A stretch of DNA of 64,000 nucleotides from Fragum whitleyi (taxonomy: Eukaryota; Mollusca; Bivalvia; Cardiida; Cardiidae): NCBI GenBank assembly GCA_948146395.1, contig OX411556.1, positions 29,711,056-29,775,055 on the forward strand, in the 5' to 3' direction. The notes under the pieces are model-generated. The model saw only the letters and a list, made by a program, of their open reading frames with translations. It searched no databases and was not told where the DNA came from. Shown in pieces: positions 1 through 8,822 of the stretch; position 1 is the stretch's first letter, and each line of letters starts with the position of its first letter. The position numbers and the translations under genes are program-made.

Positions 1-242
1 TTGTCATGCTGAACCCAGAATATTCCTGCTTTGGCCGGAGCTATAGACAAACATCAGCCTGCACATATGTGCAGTCTGATGTTAGTCTACACCACCTGTT
101 TCTCACTTTCAAACTAAAATTGTCAATGGATTTTTTTTTTCAAAAATCAAAATTGATCTACATTTGGTACTTTCAGTGTTTTTTACCCTCTGATTTTGAT
201 GGAAATTTTTAGCCAAATTTTGTTCAGCATGACAAGGGTTAA
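1..242. mobile_element. piggyBac-like TTAA MITE, copy 1 (left end cut by window)
   Basis: The segment begins inside the terminal inverted repeat (TGTCATGCTGAA) and ends with its complement (TTCAGCATGACAAGGGTTAA) at TTAA 239-242. In the middle is a palindrome around ACATATGT (CTGCACATATGTGCAG). Near-identical copies occur at 591-829 and 24074-24320. TTAA termini followed by CCCTTG resemble piggyBac ends; no transposase is encoded. It lies in the P450 region, just left of exon 6. Confidence 0.8.
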
Positions 243-283
243 AAGCTGCGTAAATTCCCATTCATACAAACAAACAAACTAAC

Positions 284-388
284 CTTTAGGGATATGGTAA
301 CCACCCAGGGTTATATCTCTGTTACAACTGCGAGGCACACCCAATGGTACGGCACTACTTAGTCGTAGAGATTCAAAAATTGTAGCTC
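284..388 (-). CDS. Cytochrome P450, exon 6 (K-helix ExxR), partial gene
   Basis: This exon encodes the K-helix part of a microsomal heme monooxygenase. The translation has FESLRLSS, the ExxR motif (Glu and Arg that lock the heme-binding core), followed by VPLGVPR and ITLGGYHIPKG, which matches the region before the meander in CYP2-clan enzymes (CYP1, CYP2, CYP17 types). The acceptor is TTTCAG and the donor GTTAGT. The 105 nt start and end in phase 1, which fits exon 5. The remaining exon(s), with the perf motif and the heme-ligand Cys, must lie to the left of position 1. About 395 of roughly 490-500 usual residues are present in the window. Family assignment below the clan level is uncertain. 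Confidence 0.88.
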
Positions 389-590
389 CTGAAACAAAAA
401 GTTTAATCTTGTTGTCCTGAACTGGAAATAAACAAAAAATATGCTGGTGATTTGCTTCATAAGGGGGAGGGGTGGCTATTTACATGTTTTTCAAACATCT
501 CTTGTTACCAAGGCTGCTCAGTGTCTATCTGTCTCACATATTTGAAATTGTTGGAAATATCAGGCACAAACTCAAATAGCATTCTCAATC

Positions 591-829
591 TCAACCCTTG
601 TCATGCTGAATATTCCTGCTTTGGCAGGAGCTATAGACAAACATCAGCCTACACACATGTGCAGTCTGATGTTAGTCTACACTTCCTGTTTCTCACTTTC
701 AAACTAAAATTGTCAATAGATTTAGTTTTCAAATAAAAATTGACCTACAGTTGGAACTTTCAGTGCTTTTTGCCCTTTAATTTTGATGAAAATTTTTAGC
801 CAAAATTTATTCAGCATGACAAGGGTTAA
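591..829. mobile_element. piggyBac-like TTAA MITE, copy 2
   Basis: The left end is TCAACCCTTGTCATGCTGAA and the right end TTCAGCATGACAAGGGTTAA, which are inverted repeats. The left target TTAA has decayed to TCAA. The internal palindrome (CACATGTG core) is retained. It is about 239 bp and has no coding capacity. It sits in the intron between P450 exons 5 and 6. Confidence 0.85.
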
Positions 830-958
830 CATGCATGCAGGGGAAAAGGCTACCAGGGGCCCAGTTGCCCATAGCTCCTAAATTTTTAGCCAAGCTCCTG
901 AATTTCTCTTTATCTCATAATCTGTAATGTTAAATTATGAATATTGGCAGTCTTCGCT

Positions 959-1034
959 GATAACTAGACACCCCCTGAATTTTTTTCGATTGGAAATCGA
1001 CACCAGAATTTGTGATAGGGGGTGTCTAGTTATC
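959..1034. repeat. Short foldback element with 18-bp perfect arms
   Basis: GATAACTAGACACCCCCT at 959-976 is the exact complement of 1017-1034, with a 40-base spacer. No other copy was recognised in the window. It is a candidate miniature MITE or cruciform-forming sequence inside the P450 intron. The rest of 830-1395 holds nothing I recognise. Confidence 0.7.
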
Positions 1035-1394
1035 ATATTTTCCGCTACCCAGGCCAATAAAAGTACGAATATCTTCGCTTTATGTGGATCTTTCCCCGAG
1101 AAATTTGGTATGCGTGTAGAGGACACATAAATGCTCTTAGACAATCACAAGCAATCAAGAATAGTCAGGTTGTTTGACAAAAAATTAATGACAACCCTAA
1201 AAAACAAGCAAAGTCACTCACTCCTAGGGCTAGAACTCGCTCATTTTGCTTAGTTTTTACCCTCTACTTTTATTTCCTAAAAGAAGAACCATTTATCTCG
1301 ACAGTGATACTAAAAATTGAAATGGAAATGATTATTTCAGTTTATAAATCAGTCAAAAAGTTGCTCCACCGTTAGTTCCGTATCGAAAAAATCG

Positions 1395-1678
1395 ATCAGG
1401 TGTCCACGAACCTTCTGGTGTCGGTGTGGCACGTTATACCCTGTGTATTCGCATGGGTTCGATCCCCTGCCGCGGCACTTATCCTTTCCGACATTTGTCT
1501 TCCACCAATGGGTAGATAATCGTAAACCTATGTGGAATAGCAACTGGAGGCTAGGAAAGGGATGTGGTGGTAGTACTGGTGTGAGAAATACCAGGAATCC
1601 ATCGTTAGGTGCTTCAGTCGTCGCAATCTAACTGAGAGATTGTTGAAAGCGACGTAAAACCCCAATTCAAATCAAATC
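1395..1678 (+). mobile_element. tRNA-derived SINE, CCGCGG-type head, diverged
   Basis: A B-box-like GGTTCGATCCCC at 1457, then CCGCGGCACTTATCCTTTCC, then the conserved SINE body (TTGTCT..CCACCAATGGGTAGATAATCG, GGAGGCTAGGAAAGG, AATACCAGGAATCC) and the tail CAATTCAAATCAAATC. It is closely related to the intact copy at 60423. The first part of the tRNA head is corrupted. Confidence 0.8.
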
Positions 1679-1929
1679 CCTGCACAGATTTAAAAAATAT
1701 TCTCAACAAAAAGCTTTTGTCCTTATTGGTTGAAAATATTAGTCATGGTATTGCAAGTGAGATAAATACTAGGAACCCATGGTTAAATGATCAAGTTTCC
1801 AAGATATTTTGAAAAAAATATTGAATTGGTGTTAAAGCTATTATGAAAAAGAATCAGTAGTTTTAAAATCACATTATTAAATGCTTGATGCTTGATATCT
1901 CTATCTATATCGGGAATTCAGTGCAAAAC

Positions 1930-2141
1930 TCCCGGTGGCGGCAAATATCCTTTCCGACGTTTGTCTCTCACCAATGGGTAGATAATCGTTAACCTGTGTG
2001 AGATAGCAGTCGGAGGCTAGGAAAGGGTGTAATAGTAGTACAGGTAAAAGAAATACCAGGAATCCATTGTTAGGTGCTCCGGCCGCCGCCATATAACTGC
2101 GAAATCGTTGAAAGCCGCGTAAAACCCATTCAAACAAATCG
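1930..2141 (+). mobile_element. SINE body, 5'-truncated
   Basis: It starts in the tRNA 3' end (CCCGGTGGCGGCAAATATCC) and runs through the conserved body to AAAACCCATTCAAACAAAT. It lacks the A and B boxes. It abuts the palindrome at 2142 and lies in the intron just downstream of P450 exon 5b. Confidence 0.8.
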
Positions 2142-2189
2142 GTGCAAAACTATTGTAAGTGCCTCACTTAAGTTACAATAGTTTTGCAC
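2142..2189. repeat. Short palindrome, GTGCAA..TTGCAC family (copy 1)
   Basis: GTGCAAAACTATTGTAA (2142-2158) is the exact complement of 2173-2189, around a 14-base loop. It is followed by TGACACCC, as in other copies. It lies 20 bp from the donor of P450 exon 5b. Confidence 0.75.
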
Positions 2190-2208
2190 TGACACCCTTA
2201 ATATTTAC

Positions 2209-2361
2209 TTGTGTATGATAAGGAAGATTTCCTTTCCAGAACATTTGCATCATGTTCAGCCAAAACAGTGTCAATTTCTTTCTGTATTCTTTTTTGCACA
2301 TCTTGGTGCAAACCAATGAAAAGTAGGATCCATAAAATGTTATCTACTATTATGTCACATC
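2209..2361 (-). CDS. Cytochrome P450, alternative exon 5b (I-helix)
   Basis: This is an open I-helix to J-helix exon: CDIIVDNILWILL, then DVQKRIQKEIDTVLAEHD, ending SYT. The acceptor ATTGCAG and donor GTAAAT give exactly 153 nt with phase 1 at both ends, identical to exon 5a. It matches 5a at 27 of 50 residues by my hand alignment. Preceded by Ala-Gly from the exon 4 junction it reads AGCDII, so the usual I-helix Thr (AGxDT) is Ile here. It lies downstream of 5a across only 43 nt, too short for an ordinary intron, so 5a and 5b are probably mutually exclusive. A decaying duplicate is the alternative. Confidence 0.82.
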
Positions 2362-2404
2362 CTGCAATGAATAAAAGTTGTTTAGAGATATATGCGATAT
2401 TTAC

Positions 2405-2557
2405 TTGTGTATGGCATGAAAGATTTTTTGTCAAGAATGTTTTCCCCAGATTCTGTTAAAACCGTGTCAATTTCTTTTTGTATTCTGTATTGAATGTCTG
2501 GATATGTACTCATATAGGCTAGTATCCATAACTTAGTATCCACCAGTGTATCACAGC
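2405..2557 (-). CDS. Cytochrome P450, alternative exon 5a (I-helix)
   Basis: This exon encodes the I-helix with the oxygen-activation motif AGCDT (Ala-Gly from the exon 4 junction, then CDT), followed by DIQYRIQKEIDTVLTESGEN and MPYT, typical of CYP2-clan proteins before the K-helix. The acceptor is ATTTCAG and the donor GTAAAT. It is 153 nt with phase 1 at both ends. Because it keeps the conserved Thr it is the canonical version; 5b is the variant. Inclusion of either exon alone, or in principle both, keeps the frame. Confidence 0.88.
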
Positions 2558-2579
2558 CTGAAATTTACATATTGTATTT

Positions 2580-3060
2580 CTTTTTAAAAACGCTTGGGAG
2601 CTAAACATAACATGATAAGGGGGCTTTTATTTAGTATGCATTTTCTGATCTAAAAAAATCATTAAACTAAGGCTTTAAGCCCTTTTCCCTTTAATTTGAG
2701 GTAAAATTCCTCTAAACAATCATATGATAATTGTTTAGAGTAAATTCATATCAAATTAGAGAATAAGTCTCAACAAGATTTTAGAATTTAGGCATTTGAA
2801 ATGGTTTTTTAGGGAGGGCACTTTTATAAGGGGAAATGCAGACAGAATGGGAATCTTGATCTAAGCCTAGTACACTGTCTGCTTTCTGCTTTTAAAATTA
2901 TTTAGGGAAACATTTAGTCTCATTCAATACTATTCATAATTTGGGTAAATTCATGCTTTTGAGCGTGTTGACATTTGAGTGGTCCCATAAAAGTTAAATG
3001 CATGAAGGTGAAGCATTGAAAAGCATTTTGAGAAAATATGAGGATGATTAAGCTACATTT
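2580..3060. repeat. Intronic foldback MITE remnants
   Basis: 2590-2800 resembles the inverse of the MITE at 15113-15425 (AGCTCC/GGAGC, GCATTTTCTGAT, AAATTCCTCT, and a palindrome around ATCATATGAT). 2935-2990 shares TTCATGCTTTTGAGCGTGTT with a hairpin element near 16130. No coding signal was seen. It occupies the intron between P450 exons 4 and 5. Confidence 0.5.
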
Positions 3061-3133
3061 TCCTCCATTTATGCGTATATTTGTCTACGACAGCCAGAAA
3101 AATACATTTCATTTAACAATATGGGCTTTTTAC

Positions 3134-3311
3134 CTGCCAGGTAATACATCCAAACAGACAACAAAAGATCGTGTTTTGAAGTGCCTTTACGTGCCATCAC
3201 ATTTGAAAAGTTTGTGATACTGTCAGCTACGATGTCCATCATGTCTCTTATATCATTCTGGAAATCCTCAATATGGACTTTCAGGTGTTTTTCCATCAGT
3301 TCTTCTCTGTG
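3134..3311 (-). CDS. Cytochrome P450, exon 4
   Basis: It encodes HREELMEKHLKVHIEDFQ, NDIRDMMDIV and SKHDLLLSVWMYYLAG, the G-H helix region leading into the I-helix. In CYP2-clan proteins this is the 'EHxxxFDPxNIRDFTDALL' segment, which it resembles. The acceptor is TTTACAG and the donor CAG|GTAAAA. The 178 nt enter in phase 0 and leave in phase 1, which matches exons 3 and 5a/5b. The conserved Asn-Asp-Ile-Arg-Asp block supports function. Confidence 0.88.
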
Positions 3312-3529
3312 CTGTAAATGTAGAATTAATCCTGAAGGTAATGGACCTATTAAAGTTAGCTTAGTGGTCAGCGTGCTTGAATTCTTATCTGATAGTTGCG
3401 TGTTTGAACACTTAATGGACAGAGCCCAAGTTTTCCCAGCTGTAAAAGTTGGTAGAAGTTGTGCTTAAACATTATTTCTCTTAATAAGTGCATGATAAGA
3501 ACTAGAGTGAGTTCAGACACTTTAAAGGT

Positions 3530-3762
3530 CGCCGTCATAGCCCAGTTGGTTGCGCATCAGACGTCAATCTAGAGGTCCAGGGTTTGGTTCCCGACAGGGA
3601 ACTCATCCTTTCTGACTATTTGTCTACCACCAATGGATTGATAATGGAAGACCTATGGTGGATAGCAGCTGGAGGCTAAGATATGGTGGTAGAACTGGTG
3701 TGAGAAATACCAGGAATCCAATGTTAGGTGCTCCAGCCATTGCAATATGACTCAGAAGGAAT
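3530..3762 (+). mobile_element. tRNA-derived SINE, GCCGTC-type head, diverged
   Basis: GCCGTCATAGCCCAGTTGG at 3532 is an A-box head, followed by a B-box-like GGTTTGGTTCCCG, ACTCATCCTTTC, CACCAATGGATTGATAATGG, GGAGGCTA, AATACCAGGAATCCA and GTGCTCCAGCC. Several substitutions show an old copy. It lies in the intron between P450 exons 3 and 4. Confidence 0.82.
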
Positions 3763-3868
3763 GCTGTGTTAGAATTAATGCGAGAACAGATTTCAAAGGT
3801 GAGTTGCACTAGCCCCCACAACAGGATTGTAAATACTGTGAAAAATGGGGTCAAATCCAGTTCATATA

Positions 3869-4060
3869 GGGCCAACTTATTTCTGACCCTGGGCGGGTAC
3901 TGTTTCCCGCAATATCAGATCATCTCTAAGAAAGCTGGCTACCAGCTCTAGACTGGTCCACATATCGACTGTCAGAATAGCCTAGAATAGGCTATTCTGA
4001 TATTCGACAGTAAGACCAGTCTATACCCGACCCAAAAGCGGGCCAGAAATAAGTTGGCCC
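3869..4060. mobile_element. 192-bp MITE with GGGCCAACTTATTTCTG ends
   Basis: GGGCCAACTTATTTCTG at 3869-3885 is the exact complement of 4044-4060. Inside, partial inverted repeats continue (CCGCAA..; GGGCGGGTACTG against TACCCGACCC), and the centre 3965-4010 is a hairpin (TGTCAGAATAGCC / GGCTATTCTGA). It has no coding capacity and sits 43 bp from the donor of P450 exon 3. No second copy was recognised here. Confidence 0.75.
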
Positions 4061-4102
4061 ATTGTCAATGAAAAAACATTAACTGAAATAGAGGCTAAAT
4101 AC

Positions 4103-4349
4103 CTGTATACACTCCAGTATCTTGTTTTTCAATGCAGAGGGAAACTTCCACGCAATAGGTAATATGTTGAACGGATGGGAGGGGTTAACACACGACATTA
4201 TTGTCCTGTGGTAAACCATGCGAGATTTCAAGTGCTCACTATCCAGGCAGTCTGTGTTTATACCATATACAATAGAACTGAATATTGCTGAACAGGATTT
4301 TACAATGTCTTGTCTTGGATTGTAGGCTGTTTCACTGTTGGATTCAAAT
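4103..4349 (-). CDS. Cytochrome P450, exon 3
   Basis: It encodes RFESNSETAYNPRQDIVKSC, then SAIFSSIVYGINTDCLDSEH, NPSHPFNILPIAWKFPS and ALKNKILECIQ, the D to F helix region. The 'YNPRQDIVKS..IFSSIVYG' segment corresponds to the 'FDPxxxLxxAxxNVIxSxxFG' block of CYP2-clan proteins. The acceptor TTTTTCAG at 4350 and donor ACAG|GTATTT give 247 nt, entering in phase 2 and leaving in phase 0. No stops or frameshifts were seen. Confidence 0.88.
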
Positions 4350-4654
4350 CTGAAAAAGATAAAGTAGGGAATTACTTTCATTGGTTCAATATGTCATGTG
4401 ACTTGCAAAGAGACAATCCACCTTTATCATAGATGCATTAATTCTATTCCTTGGTTTCATAAAGAAAGCATACATGTCATTTTATGTGAAACTTGTATGT
4501 GGCTTATTTTCATAACTGGTTCCTGAGATAATCAAAGCACTTAAAGTACTGATGGTGAACGAATCTGTTGGCATTCTAAAGTGATATATTGAATTCGTTG
4601 AGAAAAGAGAAATTATGTTTGTAAAAAATAATCAAGGGAAAGTGTCTCTTCAAA

Positions 4655-4760
4655 ATTCTAAATTCAAAGAAAGAGAAAGAGAGGAAAAGAAAGGTAGAGA
4701 GAGTGACAGACAGAGACAGACTGATAGACAGAGAGCGATAAGCCTAGAGAAGAGAAAACA
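4655..4760 (+). repeat. GA/CAGA-rich low-complexity tract
   Basis: Purine-rich runs of GAGA, GACAGA and AGAGAGAG. They produce a lysine/arginine/glutamate-rich chance frame with no coding support. Confidence 0.8.
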
Positions 4761-5589
4761 GGCAACTATAGTGTCTAGACTAATGATTCTTTTCTTAACT
4801 CAAAAAATAGAAGTCAGAAAGGAAATTTAATTTCCACATGCGGAACCCATATTTTAGCAGATTAAACAGCAGTCTTACTGCATTTTGACTTTTAAACGTT
4901 ATCCGCTTTGGCTCTGGTACGACCTGAATGGGGTCCCCCCCCCCATCCTCTAAATTAAAAGAACGCTGTTTCGTAATTGTAATTACAGGGTTTTGGTCTC
5001 TTTCGGTAATATTCAGTCTTGTGAAAGAATAATTATCTGATGCCATTGCGTAAAAAAGAATTAAAAAAACAACATAAAAAACAACAACAACAAAAAAAAA
5101 CAATTCGATATAACCTATGTAGGAAGGTATTTTGTACTGCTAATGAACTGTCCAAATATAGTCGTTGTTCAAATTCTATTGCTCCTACCAAACCTAAGAG
5201 GGTAGAAGATGGCAGCTACGTATGGATGTATGCTAATTATAGTTCTGGTGCCAGAAATACCAATTTCCATGTTAAGGTAAAGGTGCTCCAGTCCACAGGC
5301 GATTGATTCACAATCCAAATTTCGTTTTTTGTAATATTTTACATACTTCCGGTTAAACAAATAGATGAATGATTGTATTGAGGAAATTGTAGAGCCATCC
5401 GAGGGATAGAAGCGCTACTATGCAGTTGTAGTTACTATGTCAAGTACTTTGAAAAAAATCCATTCGATGCTAAAATTTGAAATTAGGTCTATCGTGTTGG
5501 GATATTTGTTCATTTGATTCTTTTATTTATTTATCTATTAACGACATTCATGTATTAACAGTAAATCGTACCGAGATTGCTATATCCCC

Positions 5590-5637
5590 TGTTTGAAATA
5601 CCTTGTTTGAAACGAAAAAAAAAAAAAAAAAAAAAAC
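5590..5637. repeat. Poly-A tract
   Basis: A run of about 23 A residues at 5612-5635, between P450 exons 2 and 3. It could be a retroposed tail, but no element was identified before it. Confidence 0.8.
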
Positions 5638-5879
5638 AGGGAATGGGATTTGGGTAATATGATACAAAAATACCTGTAACCGAAGATATTAACATAACAC
5701 AAGTATGCAACAACAAGCTTTAAGATAAAAACGGGATTTAAGCAAGAGGCGTAAATTTGGTAGTTGAGAACATAAGTTGTCTGGCAATGGGTTAAATTTC
5801 TCTTCATATCAAGGTTGGTCACGGTCAAGTGGTGCATGTTTATGTTTCAATGAGAATTTGGACTAAATATACTGTATTC

Positions 5880-7090
5880 ACCTTTTAGACGCGCCCTCCC
5901 TAATAAACACGCTCCCCCATAAATACGATTCCCAGGCCCTTGACTATACGATCAACAACATCCAACCGTCCATAGTCTGTGGTGAAAAATCCGGTCTCGA
6001 ATTTCATTTCAATAGCTGCTACTCCACGACGTAATTTTCAATAGATTGTGGGTTAACTATCTTAAATTCCTATCAGGATAAGGCTGGTTGCGTCATTAAA
6101 AGATCGTTCAACATCTGAAAAACTAGCACGTCCTAAATCGCACAGTCTTCCGGAAGCGCGAAAGGTTAAAATTTAACACAAAATTAAAACTATGTCTCGT
6201 TATTCTTCATAAGTCACATGCGAACAAAATCCCCTTTCGTTGTTAAGAAAATATTTCTGAAATCATTTCACCTTCTGCAAATATACAAAATATCCGAGTC
6301 AAATGATTAAATCCTAGCCACAATTCATACTGTTAACATAGGAAAACCCCTGTAAAATCTCGTGTGTGACTTATTTCAAAAGCCACGTCGCCGCTTGCAA
6401 GAATCTGGGGACTTCAAAGGGTGCCGACATGCGGTGACCCAGCTAGCTCCCGACGTGTTGTGTTTTCACTACGAAACACTTGCATTTCATGTACCGGGTG
6501 CATTTACACATCACAAAATTTTAGGATTTAATACAGGATTATTTATTTCATAAGTGAATAGGTAATGATTTATTAGACAGCTTTGTCCATCGGTAGCGGA
6601 ACATTGAAAATTGCATCGTCTGGAACTTCCTATCTTGTACAAATAATAACAATAAAAATAATCTCGGCTTCTGCTAACACAATCACTTGCTTTTGAAAGC
6701 TGCAATTAATGGTCGATAGATGACTTTAAATGACAGAATAACAATTCATTAGCTAACATTTTATTTTATTTTTTAAATCTATAGCCTTAATAGATAAATA
6801 GAAAAGCGTATTGGGTAGGGTATGTATTTCAATTGATAATTACGAACATGCTAACAGTTTGCTTCTCTTAGGTACCAAAATGCGTTGTTTTTTTTCAATT
6901 TAGTAAAAGAGTCTGAAATAATAGCGCCCCCACGACGTTTTGCATTGCACGTGGGTGCGTTTAATAGGAGAAATATGGCTGGAACATTCCATTCGTTTGT
7001 AAACTTGACCTTTCGTAACTTATAAGCAAAGACTTCATTCATAAGAAGGCAGGTAAAATCGTAGTAGGTCATCACGTTTGGTATGGCCAA
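5880..7090. other. CpG-containing unique block in P450 intron 2
   Basis: CpG is denser than in flanking DNA (GACGCGCCC, CCGTCC, CTTCCGGAAGCGCG near 6147, CACGACGTTTTGC near 6931, CACGTGGGTGCG near 6949). CTTCCGGAAG is a palindromic ETS-type site and CACGTG an E-box. This may be an internal regulatory region or the extra interior of the large repeat. No coding exon could be supported. Confidence 0.35.
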
Positions 7091-8070
7091 TCGGGTGTGT
7101 AGAAGTTCAAGAGTTCACGACCTCAATAAACACACATTTCTGGCAAATTACTACAAGTTGCAATAGCGAAGGTTTAAATCAAAAACATAGTATCTCTTTA
7201 TACAGTGTACAGACACAAACTTTGTTTTTTGCTCTCAAGTCTCGACAATCTTACGCCGATCAAAAATTCGCTCGTATAGACATTCCAAGATAATTTTGTG
7301 TTTTTAAAGGGTAATTTTCATTATCTTCACTTGATGAAGAATGCTATTATCATGCATTTAACGAAATAAACAGTGATTTTGTATAGATAAGTCTTTAGAG
7401 ATACTAAATTGAATATACTGCTTTATTTAAAACCTATTAAGATCCTACAGGATTTTCCATACACAGTATATAACACTGGTGAACGAAATATCGTTCACCA
7501 AAAATGGCATATGTAAACATCAACCTGACATGGTTGCATTTCAGGTCAACATACAAGAAAAGTGACTTATATGGCAGAAATATATCCTGTTTAAGTCATT
7601 AAGTTTTGTAGGCTTAATTTTAAATTTATACCTTAAAAATAATTCATAACTATTACAGTTAAAAACATTGTGAAATTGTTAGTTGAATGATTTTGGAATG
7701 GTAGTAGATGAGTCACTGAAGTATTGAGTGTATTTTGAATGAAGTTAAAAGGAGGTACTGATGATACAAAATCACTAGTTTTGCCAAAATAATCAATATT
7801 TTGTTACTTCCAATGAAAAATTTATGTACCCGTAGTTTCTATAAAAAGGATTAGTGTGTCATCCCAGACATTGTGAAATCAACACCAGCTAATAAGAAGG
7901 AGAAAAGTTTTTTTTTGATGAGAATGAGGTATTGAAGCATTTTAAATGATTCTTGTGTATTTATGAGTGATTTCAGAGCATTTTTGAATGGTTTGAGTGA
8001 GTGAATGAAAGGCACGTTGAGGGAGGAATTTTGAATGATTTTGATTAGTATTTGGGTTAACTGTATTCAC

Positions 8071-8276
8071 CTCTGCATTAAAAGTGACAAATAAGGATCG
8101 ATTCTGTCATTCAAGTTGGTGTTTGAGAACTTCCTTTGTCCTTTGTGTAGTACTTTTGCAAGGTATCTAAATTTGTCTGTTCCACATGGACAGGATCCTA
8201 TTCCGTCTCCCCCGTTGTTTATCAGGTCAAAAAACGGAACTTTTGGTCTGTCATTTGCCTCTGTTTTAAGGAAAGC
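8071..8276 (-). CDS. Cytochrome P450, exon 2 (B-C helix region)
   Basis: It encodes AFLKTEANDRPKVPFFDLIN, then NGGDGIGSCPCGTDKFRYLA, KVLHKGQRKF, and ends with NDRIDPYLSLLMQR. This is the 'F.GRPxxPxxxLIxxGGxGIxxxxYGxxWKxxRK' block of CYP2-clan enzymes. The acceptor CTTTACAG and donor AG|GTGAAT give 206 nt, phase 0 in and phase 2 out. The C-helix WxxxR motif appears as FRYLA, so both the Trp and the Arg that usually contact the heme propionate are changed. That is unusual, although the frame and splice sites are intact. Confidence 0.86.
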
Positions 8277-8439
8277 CTGTAAAGCAATATCTAACTTTTA
8301 TTAGATGATTTATCTTAAAATTGATCAAAATTAAAAGAATTTGCTGTCAACAATTTTTTTTTCAATTGATATGACTTCAAAAGAAATGACTATTATCTTT
8401 TGCTTATGATGCTTTTATACTAGAAAATTTAAAAAAAAA

Positions 8440-8545
8440 ATTCTCAAAACAAATACTGACTCAAAATTAGTGCATCAAGTGTTTTAATGCAGTTGTTTAT
8501 GCAGTTTTCCCAAGGTTTGTATTCAGCATGGCAAGCTATCAAGGA
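8440..8545. mobile_element. piggyBac-like MITE right-end remnant
   Basis: ATTCAGCATGGCAAG followed by GGATTAA, preceded by an 'AATTAGTGCATCAAGTG..GTTTTAATGCAG' stretch that also occurs at 58600-58704. It directly abuts the next MITE copy. Confidence 0.5.
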
Positions 8546-8797
8546 TTAAACCTTGTCATGCTGAGCCCAAAATATACCGGCTAAGATGGGAGGTATAGAA
8601 TAAGATCAGCCTGCACTTATGTGCAGCCTAATCTTAGTCAATAAGGCATTATAATCCCTTCTTTAACTACAAATCTTAGAATTTGTGCATAATTATAATT
8701 ACTCTCTCACAATTAGCACCACCAACTATCAGTGTTTTTAGTACTTTGGTTATAATTCATTCTTGTAAAGATTTTTATTTAGTATGGCAAGGATTAA
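8546..8797. mobile_element. piggyBac-like TTAA MITE, copy 3 (diverged subfamily)
   Basis: TTAAACCTTGTCATGCTGAG at the left and AGTATGGCAAGGATTAA at the right, both ending in TTAA. The internal palindrome GATCAGCCTGCAC../GTGCAGCCTAATC is present. It lies in P450 intron 1. Confidence 0.75.
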
Positions 8798-8822
8798 TAT
8801 AAAAGACAGCACTTGAACCTAC

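Larger units (their letters stand above)
4513..7499. repeat. Large dispersed repeat, copy 1 (in P450 intron 2)
   Basis: 4513-5310 and 7100-7490 align by eye with 17990-18850 and 19180-19545. Shared blocks include GGTGAACGAATCTG, GAGAAAAGAGAAATTAT, AGAACCCATATTTTA..AGCAG, TGACCTGAATGGGGTCCC, GATTGATTCACAATCCAAAT, and CTACAAGTTGCAATAGC. The outer ends read GGTGAACGAA (4554) and TCGTTCACC (7490), a short inverted repeat. The block 5320-7090 has no counterpart in copy 2. No ORF of known function was recognised, so the class is unknown. Confidence 0.6.

Noticed and set aside
4079..4102. Extension of P450 exon 3 into VFSLYFS
   Set aside because: This is read-through past the CAG|GTATTT donor; the next exon joins in phase at 4103.
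4615..4830. Basic Lys/Arg/Glu-rich small protein
   Set aside because: It derives from a GA/CAGA-rich low-complexity tract inside a dispersed repeat.
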